Shown: positions 1-5,556 of the stretch, in pieces | How positions within the stretch are numbered: the first letter of the stretch is position 1 | Layout of the letters: every line of letters starts with the position of its first letter | From: Longimicrobium sp. | Lineage (GTDB): Bacteria; Gemmatimonadota; Gemmatimonadetes; Longimicrobiales; Longimicrobiaceae | Direction of reading: 5' to 3' | DNA: 10,478 nucleotides | Assembly: GCA_030446945.1 (NCBI GenBank) | Contig: JAUJMI010000020.1 | Coordinates: 1 to 10,478 of the forward strand | Notes under the pieces: generated by a model | The model's database searches: none | Told to the model about the DNA's origin: nothing | What the model saw: the letters and a program-made list of their open reading frames with translations, nothing else | Made by a program: the position numbers and the translations under genes

Positions 1-927
1 TCAGGATCTCCCCCGAATGAGGGTCGAGCAGGCCGAGAAGGACGTCGAGCAGCGAGACACGGCGCGCAGAAGGCGCGAGCCCTCGTTGCCCTCCTGGTAG
101 CCGGTGTCCGCCTGGTTCTTGGTGATGACGGCCAGCACGTAGTCCCCCGTGGGCGCGTTCACCAGCAGCACCTCCGAGCGGGAGCGGTCCACGAAGCCCT
201 GCTTCGACGCCGCCTGCACGGTGGGCGGGATCTGCGAGAGCGCCTCGCCCTTCCAGTAGCTGTTGGTCAGCATCCGGTACATGTCCTCGGATGCGGCCGG
301 GCTCACCGCGCGCCCCTCGCGGATCATCACCAGCGCCTCGGCGATCTCCCGCGGCGTCGTCTGGCCCCACCCGTACTTCGAGCGCGCCTCTTCGCGCCCC
401 GGCGTGCGCGAGTTGACGCGCGTGTGGCGGAAGCCGTGCGCAGCCAGCCACTCGTTGACCGCCGCGCCCCCGCCCACCTCCGCCTGGATCCAGAGGCTCG
501 CCACGTTGTCGCTCACGGTGAGCATCAGGAAAGCCAGCTCGCGCAGCGGAAGCGTGTCGCCGGGCGCCATGTACGCGACCACGTCGGTGCTCTCCACGTA
601 CCGGTAGTTGAGCGTGTCCGGCCGCGGCACCCTCGCCTCCAGATCCAGCTTCCCCCGGCTCACCCGGTCGTAGAGCGTGAGGAGGATGGGCACCTTGATC
701 AGGCTCGCGGTGGGGAAGACCGTGTCCGCGTCGACGGCCACGGTGGCGCCCGTGCGCAGGTTGCGCGCGTAGATGCCCACGTCGCCGCGGAAACCGCGCA
801 CCACGTTCTGGAGCTTGGCCGCGAGTGCCGCGTCCGTCCGCGCCTGCCCGCTCAGCGGCGCGGCGGTGAGAAGGAAGAGCAGCGATAGGCACGCCCTGGC
901 AAAGACCCGCGTCCGATGACGATTCAA
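1..927 (-). CDS. Class A beta-lactamase-like serine hydrolase, exported, C-terminus possibly frameshifted
   Basis: Predicted 308-residue exported serine hydrolase of the class A beta-lactamase fold. A TTG start is chosen at 925-927 because GGAGGG lies 5 bases upstream and the first residues form a signal peptide (basic RHRTR, hydrophobic CLSLLFLLTAAPL, likely cleavage after SGQA at about residue 29). The nucleophile motif is SLIK (S75, K78) and the second motif is SDN (139-141). The third motif is KQG (242-244) where class A enzymes normally have KTG. The omega-loop region (171-192, ending TTP) has E179/E180 but no glutamate at the usual distance from TTP, so true beta-lactam hydrolysis is doubtful. 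It may instead bind peptidoglycan or a penicillin-like ligand. The last 16 residues (CSTSFSACSTLIRGRS) look foreign to the family. The neighbouring frame encodes a Leu-rich helix (LLDVLLGLLDPHSGEIL) and runs off the window, suggesting a missing base near 51. Function class fairly sure, activity unsure. Confidence 0.85.
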   Translation of the reverse strand: MNRHRTRVFARACLSLLFLLTAAPLSGQARTDAALAAKLQNVVRGFRGDVGIYARNLRTGATVAVDADTVFPTASLIKVPILLTLYDRVSRGKLDLEARVPRPDTLNYRYVESTDVVAYMAPGDTLPLRELAFLMLTVSDNVASLWIQAEVGGGAAVNEWLAAHGFRHTRVNSRTPGREEARSKYGWGQTTPREIAEALVMIREGRAVSPAASEDMYRMLTNSYWKGEALSQIPPTVQAASKQGFVDRSRSEVLLVNAPTGDYVLAVITKNQADTGYQEGNEGSRLLRAVSRCSTSFSACSTLIRGRS

Positions 928-932
928 ACGAT

Positions 933-938
933 CCCTCC
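933..938 (-). promoter_or_regulatory. Shine-Dalgarno site fixing a TTG start
   Basis: GGAGGG on the minus strand lies five bases before the TTG at 925-927 of the class A beta-lactamase-like gene. The upstream open frame has no ATG or GTG placed to give a sensible signal peptide, so this site decides the start. Confidence 0.7.
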
Positions 939-1027
939 ACTGGAGAATCTGGTAAAGTTCGATGGCGAGCCAGCAGCATCGTGCGGAGGTCACGGAGAGA
1001 ACCTGCGCGGAAACCACACCTTCGCCC

Positions 1028-1603
1028 TCAGCCGCCGTCCTTGCGCACGCGAACGCCGGGCTCGGGGTCGTCCCGGATGATTCCGCCGTCCCAGGTCGAG
1101 AGCTCCTTTGCGCCCGTGGAGCTCCAGCCGTCCGCGGAACGCGTGAACAGGTACGCGTACCGGGTGCCCCACGTGGTGAGAAAGGATCCGTCTTCCGGTT
1201 TGCTCCCTCTGACCTCCACCACGACGGCGACCGTGGTTCCCACCGGTAGCGTAATGCCCGAGTCGCGTGCGATCCCCTGCCCCGCGATGCGGCGCAGCTC
1301 CGCCATCTCGCGTACCACCACCATCCCCCTCGTACCGATACGGGTGAGGTGCGTAGAATCGCGGACCGCCGGCTGAACCGGGCTCCGCTCGCGGAGCGCG
1401 GCGGCCACGGCGGAGTCGAACGGCGTCTCCGCTGGCAGGATGAGCACCGGCTCGCGCTTCTCCGCCGCTTTGTACATCGGTTCGACGTACGCGGCGACCG
1501 CCCGCGCCAGCCCAAGCGAGTCGGCGGAGATCTGCGCCTCCGCCGGTCGGATGCACAGCAGGAGCGCGGCGAACACCAGCGCTGCCACCCGAGGACGGTT
1601 CAT
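1028..1603 (-). CDS. Exported protein of unknown function (191 aa)
   Basis: I do not recognise a family. The ATG at 1603 is preceded by CCGGAG about 8 bases upstream. The first 24 residues are a clear signal peptide (MNRPRVAALVFAALLLCIRPAEA, cleavage after AEA), so the product should be exported to the periplasm or beyond. The mature part is about 167 residues, mixed alpha/beta in composition, with no Cys after the signal and no obvious catalytic motif. A stretch of small and beta-branched residues (about 118-130, SGITLPVGTTVAVVVEVRG) and a Trp/Tyr-rich segment (about 143-168) look like beta strands. It lies 38 bases downstream of the preceding exported-protein gene and 100 bases upstream of the beta-lactamase-like gene, so the three may share a transcript. 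The coding call is strong and the function is unknown. Confidence 0.75.
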   Translation of the reverse strand: MNRPRVAALVFAALLLCIRPAEAQISADSLGLARAVAAYVEPMYKAAEKREPVLILPAETPFDSAVAAALRERSPVQPAVRDSTHLTRIGTRGMVVVREMAELRRIAGQGIARDSGITLPVGTTVAVVVEVRGSKPEDGSFLTTWGTRYAYLFTRSADGWSSTGAKELSTWDGGIIRDDPEPGVRVRKDGG

Positions 1604-1641
1604 CGTGCATCTCCGGAGATCGGGTGGGCGAGCGAAACGGG

Positions 1642-2250
1642 TCAGGGAGCGGACGAGTTGGCCAGGACGATCTGTGCCGCCACTGCCTGGGCGAACTCGG
1701 GCAGCCGCGTCTTCCGGGACTGCGACTCGGGAACCGTGCCGCGCACCTTCACCAGCGTGCTGCCGGCGGCGTAGACGTTGTAAAAGGATACCGCGATCCC
1801 TTCCCGCGTCCTGAACGCGTACGTGACACGGAAGCCGGGCAGCACGTGAGCGCCCGCGCGAACGGTGTCCGCCTCCTCGTGCGCGATCTCGTAGCTTTCG
1901 TACACCCCGCGGGCACGCTGGTACTCGAGCGTCTGCCCGAAGCCCTGGACCTCATCGGCGATCACGCTGGCCGTGTCCCATGCGGAGTCCGCGGGAACGG
2001 GCTGGTAGATGTAGACCGTGGCGTAGCTGGAGTCGGTCTTCTGCGAGGGCGCGTACTGGTACGACACCCCGTACCCGGGATCCTTGAAGTCGTGCCGCTC
2101 GCCGCGCAGGTATTCGCCCACCTTCACGGGCGCCTCGACCTCCGTGGGGGCCTTGTCCAGCGGCGGCTTCGTGTCCTGCGCCGCCCCCGGCGCGGCCTGG
2201 AGCGCCCAGACGGCGAGCACCGCCAGGGCGGCGCGGGTCGGTATATTCAT
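1642..2250 (-). CDS. Exported protein of unknown function (202 aa)
   Basis: The frame is open further upstream to 2286, but the ATG at 2250 is preferred. GGAG lies six bases before it, and starting there gives a proper signal peptide (MNIPTRAALAVLAVWALQAAPGAAQ, cleavage after GAA at about residue 23). The mature protein begins with a Pro/Lys/Glu-rich linker and then has alternating hydrophobic and polar residues with many Tyr and Val (YGVSYQYAP, YATVYIYQPVP, FRVTYAFRTREGIAVSFYNVYAAGSTLVKVRG), which reads as a beta-rich domain. It has no Cys and no visible catalytic motif, and I do not recognise the family. It is the first of three co-oriented genes for exported proteins at this end of the window and follows hsdR after 139 bases, so it probably has its own promoter, though none is convincing by eye. 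Confidence 0.75.
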   Translation of the reverse strand: MNIPTRAALAVLAVWALQAAPGAAQDTKPPLDKAPTEVEAPVKVGEYLRGERHDFKDPGYGVSYQYAPSQKTDSSYATVYIYQPVPADSAWDTASVIADEVQGFGQTLEYQRARGVYESYEIAHEEADTVRAGAHVLPGFRVTYAFRTREGIAVSFYNVYAAGSTLVKVRGTVPESQSRKTRLPEFAQAVAAQIVLANSSAP

Positions 2251-2389
2251 CGTGTCTCCAGTCAGGGGTTTGTCGGGCGCGCTCACGGTGTACCCCCGTC
2301 AGCCGGGTCGGGGGCGTCCTAGCGTGCCACCAGCCGCGACACCCCGTTGCCCCGCTCGCTCGTTCCGCATGCCAGGGGGTTCGCGCGGA
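2251..2389. other. Gap between hsdR and the exported-protein genes
   Basis: These 139 bases hold no gene that I can support. A weak inverted repeat (CCCCCG at 2293-2298 and CGGGGG at 2309-2314, 10-base loop) has no following T-tract. Bases 2317-2342 closely resemble a stretch inside the class C-type hydrolase gene (9820-9845), which could be a gene relic or chance. The gap should contain the end of the hsdR transcript and a promoter for the gene at 2250, but neither is clear. Confidence 0.4.
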
Positions 2390-4699
2390 TCAGGCCGCGT
2401 ACAGGTATTTCTGGAAGCCCGTGAATACCCGCCCGATCTCCTCCGGCCTCCCCAGGTCTTCGATCGCGTCCCGGATGGAGTCGCGGTACCGGAGGCGGAG
2501 CAGCGGTGTGAGCTTGGTCTGCTCCAGTTCGCGGACGCCCTCGCTGACGTAATGGGAGAGGACGAAGTCCACGAACGCCTGCTGCCGGTCGTTGAAGCGG
2601 GCGCCGATCTCCGCCCGCGCCGTGCGGGCGCGCTCCTCACGGCTCAGGACGGGGAGCGCGTACGCGACGTAGGCGAGCACGTCGAACAGGTCGCTGTTCT
2701 CGGCGCCGATGATCCGCTGCATCTCCATGAGCTGCTCCCAGCCGAACCCGTGCTCCGCGAGTCCCGCGAGAAGCTTCGCGCGCGTGTCGGGCGCACTCCA
2801 CAGCGCGCGCAGCTCCGCTTCGTCGTGGAAGAACTCCGGGAGCTTGCCGAAGAGGAGCTCCATGAACTGCTGTGCGGAAACCGGCGTTCCGTCGGGGTGC
2901 CAGAACGAGGTGGACATCATGTGCTCGATGGTCCGTTCCTTCCCATCCGCGAGCTTCACCCGCACGGGCCGCGGCGTGTACTCGTCCTCCGGTGCAGTGC
3001 GGACCTTTGTATTTCGCGGGACGTGCTCCGGGTACTCGCCGCCTCGTGTCTCGTTCTCGGGCTCGCCGTCCCACTCCGGGTCGCTGAAGTGCTGGTGGGC
3101 CCTCACGAAGTCGTAGATCGTGAAGTATTCCTTCCCCTCGTAGAGCCGGGTGCCGCGCCCGATGATCTGCTTGAACTCGATCATCGAGTTGACCGGCCGC
3201 ATCAGCACGATGTTCCGGATGTTCCGCGCGTCCACCCCCGTCGACAGCTTCTGTGACGTCGTGAGGATGGTGGGGATCGTCTTCTCGTTGTCCTGGAAGT
3301 CGCGCAGGTGCTGCTCGCCGAGCTTTCCATCCTCGGCGGTAACCCGGTGGCAGTAGTTCGGGTTGGTGCTCCGCTTCGCCTGGTTGATCAGATCGCGCAC
3401 AAGCAGCGCGTGCTCCTGCGTGGCGCAGAAAACCAGCGTCTTCTCCCGCTGGTCAATCTGGTCCATGAAGATCTTTACGCGGTGCGCTTCGCGCTGGCGG
3501 ATCTCGATGCTCCGGTTGAAGTCGCGTTCTGTGTAGCGCTGGCCCGTTACGATCTCACCCTCGAGCAGATTGTCGTCCGGGGTGTAGACGTACTCGTCGA
3601 GCGTGGTGGAGATCTGCTTCACTCGAAACGGCGTCAGGAAGCCGTCGTTGATCCCCTCGCGGAGGGAGTAAACGTACACCGGCTCGCCGAAGTACGCGTA
3701 GGTGTCGACGTTGTCCCTGCGCTTCGGCGTAGCGGTGAGGCCGAGGTGCACCGCCGGGGAGAAGTAATCGAGAATCGCGCGCCAGCTGCTCTCGTCGTTC
3801 GCGCCGCCGCGGTGGCACTCGTCGATGATGATGAAGTCGAAGAAGTCCCGCGGGTACTCCCCGAAGTACGGAGAGGGCTGGCCGTCTTTCGCCGGCCCGC
3901 TCATGAAGGTCTGGAAGATGGTGAAGAAGAGGCTCCCGTTCCTCGGCACCCTCCCCTTCTTGTTGATCTCGCCGGGATTGATGCGGACCAGCGCGTCTTC
4001 CGGGAAAGCGGAGAAGGCGTTGAACGCCTGGTCCGCCAGGATGTTGCGGTCGGCCAGGAAGAGGATGCGCGGGAGGCGCGTGGGCTCGCCACCCAGATTC
4101 CACCGGCTCCGGAACAGCTTCCACGCGATCTGCGCGGCGACGAGCGTCTTCCCCGTTCCCGTGGCGAGGGTGAGGAGGACGCGATCCTTTCCTCCAGCGA
4201 CGGCTTCGAGCACCCGATCTACGGCGACTTCCTGGTAGTAGCGCAGCGAGTATGCGCCGCCGCGCGTTTCGAACGGGATCGCGGCGAAGCGGTCGCGCCA
4301 GTCGTTCTGCGTGGTGAAGGTGAGGTTCCACAGCTCGCCGGGCGTGGGGTAGCCCTGAACCTCGCCCTCCTGGCCCGTCTCCATGTCGACGCCGTACACG
4401 CCGCGCCCGTTGGTCGCATAGGCGAAGCGCGCGGAAAGGCGTCCCGCGTAGTCCTTGGCCTGCGCCACTCCTTCGGTGAGCGGCCGGTCCCACGCCTTCG
4501 CCTCGATCACCGCCAGCGTGTGGTTGCGGTACACCAGCACGTAGTCCGCGGCGAGCCTGGGGCCGCGCCTCCCGCCGCCTTCGATGCGCCCCTTCGTGAT
4601 GCCGTGCTCGCGCAGGATGCGGCTCCCCTCCACCACGCCCCACCCCGCCGCCCTCAGCGCGGGATCGATGTGCTCGGCACGGGTATCCGCTTCGTTCAT
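2390..4699 (-). CDS. hsdR: Type I restriction enzyme R subunit (translocase and endonuclease)
   Basis: Predicted 769-residue HsdR, the motor and nuclease subunit of a Type I restriction-modification complex (R2M2S). It pumps DNA using ATP after the M2S core recognises unmethylated sites, then cleaves it. An N-terminal nuclease domain shows the PD-(D/E)xK pattern (D52 in ADYVL, E67-A-K69 in IEAK). The superfamily 2 helicase motor follows, with Walker A ATGTGKT (180-185 core GTGKT), DECH box 293-296, TAT at 322-324, STGVD at 486-490 and motif VI QIIGRGTR (511-518). The C-terminal 200 residues look like the EcoEI-type R C-terminal domain. The frame is open upstream to 4942, but family members begin at MNEADTRAEHIDPAL, so the ATG at 4699 is chosen; an in-frame ATG at 4729 is an alternative. 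No strong ribosome site is seen. The gene appears intact, unlike hsdM, and is separated from hsdS by a toxin-antitoxin pair. Confidence 0.95.
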   Translation of the reverse strand: MNEADTRAEHIDPALRAAGWGVVEGSRILREHGITKGRIEGGGRRGPRLAADYVLVYRNHTLAVIEAKAWDRPLTEGVAQAKDYAGRLSARFAYATNGRGVYGVDMETGQEGEVQGYPTPGELWNLTFTTQNDWRDRFAAIPFETRGGAYSLRYYQEVAVDRVLEAVAGGKDRVLLTLATGTGKTLVAAQIAWKLFRSRWNLGGEPTRLPRILFLADRNILADQAFNAFSAFPEDALVRINPGEINKKGRVPRNGSLFFTIFQTFMSGPAKDGQPSPYFGEYPRDFFDFIIIDECHRGGANDESSWRAILDYFSPAVHLGLTATPKRRDNVDTYAYFGEPVYVYSLREGINDGFLTPFRVKQISTTLDEYVYTPDDNLLEGEIVTGQRYTERDFNRSIEIRQREAHRVKIFMDQIDQREKTLVFCATQEHALLVRDLINQAKRSTNPNYCHRVTAEDGKLGEQHLRDFQDNEKTIPTILTTSQKLSTGVDARNIRNIVLMRPVNSMIEFKQIIGRGTRLYEGKEYFTIYDFVRAHQHFSDPEWDGEPENETRGGEYPEHVPRNTKVRTAPEDEYTPRPVRVKLADGKERTIEHMMSTSFWHPDGTPVSAQQFMELLFGKLPEFFHDEAELRALWSAPDTRAKLLAGLAEHGFGWEQLMEMQRIIGAENSDLFDVLAYVAYALPVLSREERARTARAEIGARFNDRQQAFVDFVLSHYVSEGVRELEQTKLTPLLRLRYRDSIRDAIEDLGRPEEIGRVFTGFQKYLYAA

Positions 4700-4800
4700 G
4701 GTGTGGACCGGCGATGATTTGGGATGCATGTTTGTCCGCGCAATGAATGGCTGCCCGGGGCCGCGGATCCCGCTCACGCTTGAACGCCCGTGCGTGCGAT

Positions 4801-4809
4801 TTAGCACTC
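4801..4809. promoter_or_regulatory. CIRCE-like half-site upstream of hsdR
   Basis: TTAGCACTC matches exactly one arm of the HrcA-binding CIRCE element (TTAGCACTC, 9 bases, GAGTGCTAA). The second arm at the expected spacing (4819-4827) matches only four of nine bases, so this is at most a degenerate site. It lies about 100 bases upstream of the hsdR start. Confidence 0.15.
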
Positions 4810-4827
4810 TCAAGTCCGGAAACGCAA

Positions 4828-4859
4828 GTGGCCGGCACCGTTGATTCGGTGCCGGCCAC
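4828..4859 (-). terminator. Perfect 13-bp hairpin after the toxin gene
   Basis: A GTGGCCGGCACCG arm (4828-4840), a six-base loop and the exact complementary arm (4847-4859) form a very stable stem starting 10 bases after the toxin stop. In the direction of transcription the stem is followed by ACTTGCGTTTCC, a T-rich but imperfect tract. It could be a Rho-independent terminator, a partial attenuator lowering hsdR expression, or an RNA-stabilising 3' hairpin for the toxin-antitoxin message. Confidence 0.5.
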
Positions 4860-4869
4860 CTTCGGCGCG

Positions 4870-5160
4870 CTATGGATGCGGCGTGATGTTGAGGATGCGG
4901 ATCATTCCGGGGTCGGGTCCGTAGTACCAGAACACCCGCCACGCACCCGGCGTACGGTTCTCCACGTACGCCTCGAAGACCTTTTCCCCGGCAGGGCCGG
5001 TGAGCGAGGTGAATTCGTGGGTCGCGAGGCCGGGGTGTCGCGGGTTGTTTTCCAGCAGCCCGAGCGCCTTCCTCACCTTTTTCAGCTTGGGTGAGTTCTC
5101 CGATGCGAGCTGGCGGAGCACCGCCGCTGCTTCCGGGGTGAAGGTGAGCCGGAACGGCAT
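4870..5160 (-). CDS. RelE/ParE-family toxin of a type II toxin-antitoxin pair
   Basis: A 96-residue protein with the size and layout of the RelE/ParE toxin superfamily. It has a first strand FRLTFTPEA (3-11), two helices (about 12-39, ending in the typical LLENNPRHPGLATHEF), then a C-terminal beta sheet with VFEAYVENR (61-69), AWRVFWYYG (73-81) and MIRILNITPHP (86-96). Family members act in the cytoplasm, either cutting mRNA on the ribosome (RelE) or poisoning gyrase (ParE); which applies cannot be told from this sequence. The ATG at 5160 follows the antitoxin stop codon by three bases, so translation is probably coupled. The pair lies between hsdS and hsdR of a Type I restriction locus, and a strong hairpin follows the gene. 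Confidence 0.85.
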   Translation of the reverse strand: MPFRLTFTPEAAAVLRQLASENSPKLKKVRKALGLLENNPRHPGLATHEFTSLTGPAGEKVFEAYVENRTPGAWRVFWYYGPDPGMIRILNITPHP

Positions 5161-5163
5161 GGC

Positions 5164-5466
5164 CTACTCTTCGTCGTCCGCGTACTGCGCAAAGGACCCC
5201 AAATCCTCGAACTCACCCTCCTCGGCCTGCTTGAGCGCGCGCTCCATTGACGCGCGCAGCGCCGGGCTCTCCCACAGCCACGCCTCGCTCGCCGGGATGG
5301 CGACGACCGGATCGAGGAGGATCTGGCCCTTGTCGTTGACGAGCACGCGGTAGTCCGCGTCCCGCGCGGCCGAGCCGAGCGTGAGCCGCCCCCGCGCATC
5401 GGGATGCACGTACCCCTTGCGAGGGCGGAACCCCAGGCTGTTCAGACCGTCGTTCTGCGCCGCCAT
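5164..5466 (-). CDS. Antitoxin with AbrB/MazE-like N-terminus
   Basis: A 100-residue protein encoded immediately before the RelE/ParE-like toxin. Residues about 15-55 (RKGYVHPDARGRLTLGSAA, then DYRVLVNDKGQILLDPVVAIP) have the glycine-turn and alternating-hydrophobic pattern of swapped-hairpin (AbrB/MazE-type) DNA-binding domains. The C-terminal part is an acidic helix (ASMERALKQAEEGEFEDLG) with a tail FAQYADDEE, the kind of segment that wraps and neutralises RelE-type toxins. The start ATG at 5466 has GGAG seven bases upstream. A promoter-like sequence and a perfect 16-bp palindrome lie directly upstream, so autoregulation by this protein, or by the complex with the toxin, is a natural inference. 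It is an antitoxin by position and shape; the exact family is not certain. Confidence 0.8.
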   Translation of the reverse strand: MAAQNDGLNSLGFRPRKGYVHPDARGRLTLGSAARDADYRVLVNDKGQILLDPVVAIPASEAWLWESPALRASMERALKQAEEGEFEDLGSFAQYADDEE

Positions 5467-5504
5467 CGCATCTCTCCAGGATCGGGTCGCCTCTCTTCCG
5501 ATCT

Positions 5505-5533
5505 ACGATACCGCGCGGCGCGTTTGTGGTCAA
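5505..5533 (-). promoter_or_regulatory. Sigma-70-like promoter for the toxin-antitoxin pair
   Basis: On the minus strand, TTGACC (5528-5533) is followed by exactly 17 bases and TATCGT (5505-5510). Both hexamers are close to the housekeeping consensus and the spacing is ideal. Transcription would begin about 30 bases before the antitoxin ATG, leaving room for its ribosome site (GGAG, 5474-5477). Confidence 0.6.
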
Positions 5534-5549
5534 TGCCCACATGTGGGCA
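5534..5549. promoter_or_regulatory. Perfect 16-bp palindrome, candidate operator
   Basis: TGCCCACATGTGGGCA is its own reverse complement and touches the -35 hexamer of the promoter in front of the antitoxin gene. It starts 8 bases after the hsdS stop codon. With no loop and no T-tract, it is a poor terminator but a good fit for a dimeric repressor site, most simply the antitoxin itself. Confidence 0.55.
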
Positions 5550-5556
5550 AGGACGG

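Noticed and set aside
928-1515. Upstream extension of the class A-like gene to an ATG at 1515
   Set aside because: It would run through the whole 191-residue exported-protein gene in another frame and would bury the signal peptide. The TTG at 927 has GGAGGG at ideal spacing.
2293-2314. Inverted repeat CCCCCG/CGGGGG as the hsdR terminator
   Set aside because: The stem has only six pairs, the loop is ten bases and no T-tract follows in the transcribed direction.
3308-4717. Long plus-strand open frame (469 codons) antisense to hsdR
   Set aside because: Its product is Arg/Val/Ala-rich low-complexity sequence mirroring the GC-rich codons of hsdR, with no ribosome site or domain. hsdR on the other strand has every family motif.
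4700-4942. N-terminal extension of hsdR
   Set aside because: The extra 81 residues overlap the toxin gene, read through the hairpin and resemble no HsdR. The family's start MNEADTRAEHIDPAL lies at 4699.
5534-5549. Palindrome as an hsdS terminator
   Set aside because: It is a loopless dyad without a T-run and touches a promoter -35 box, which fits an operator better.
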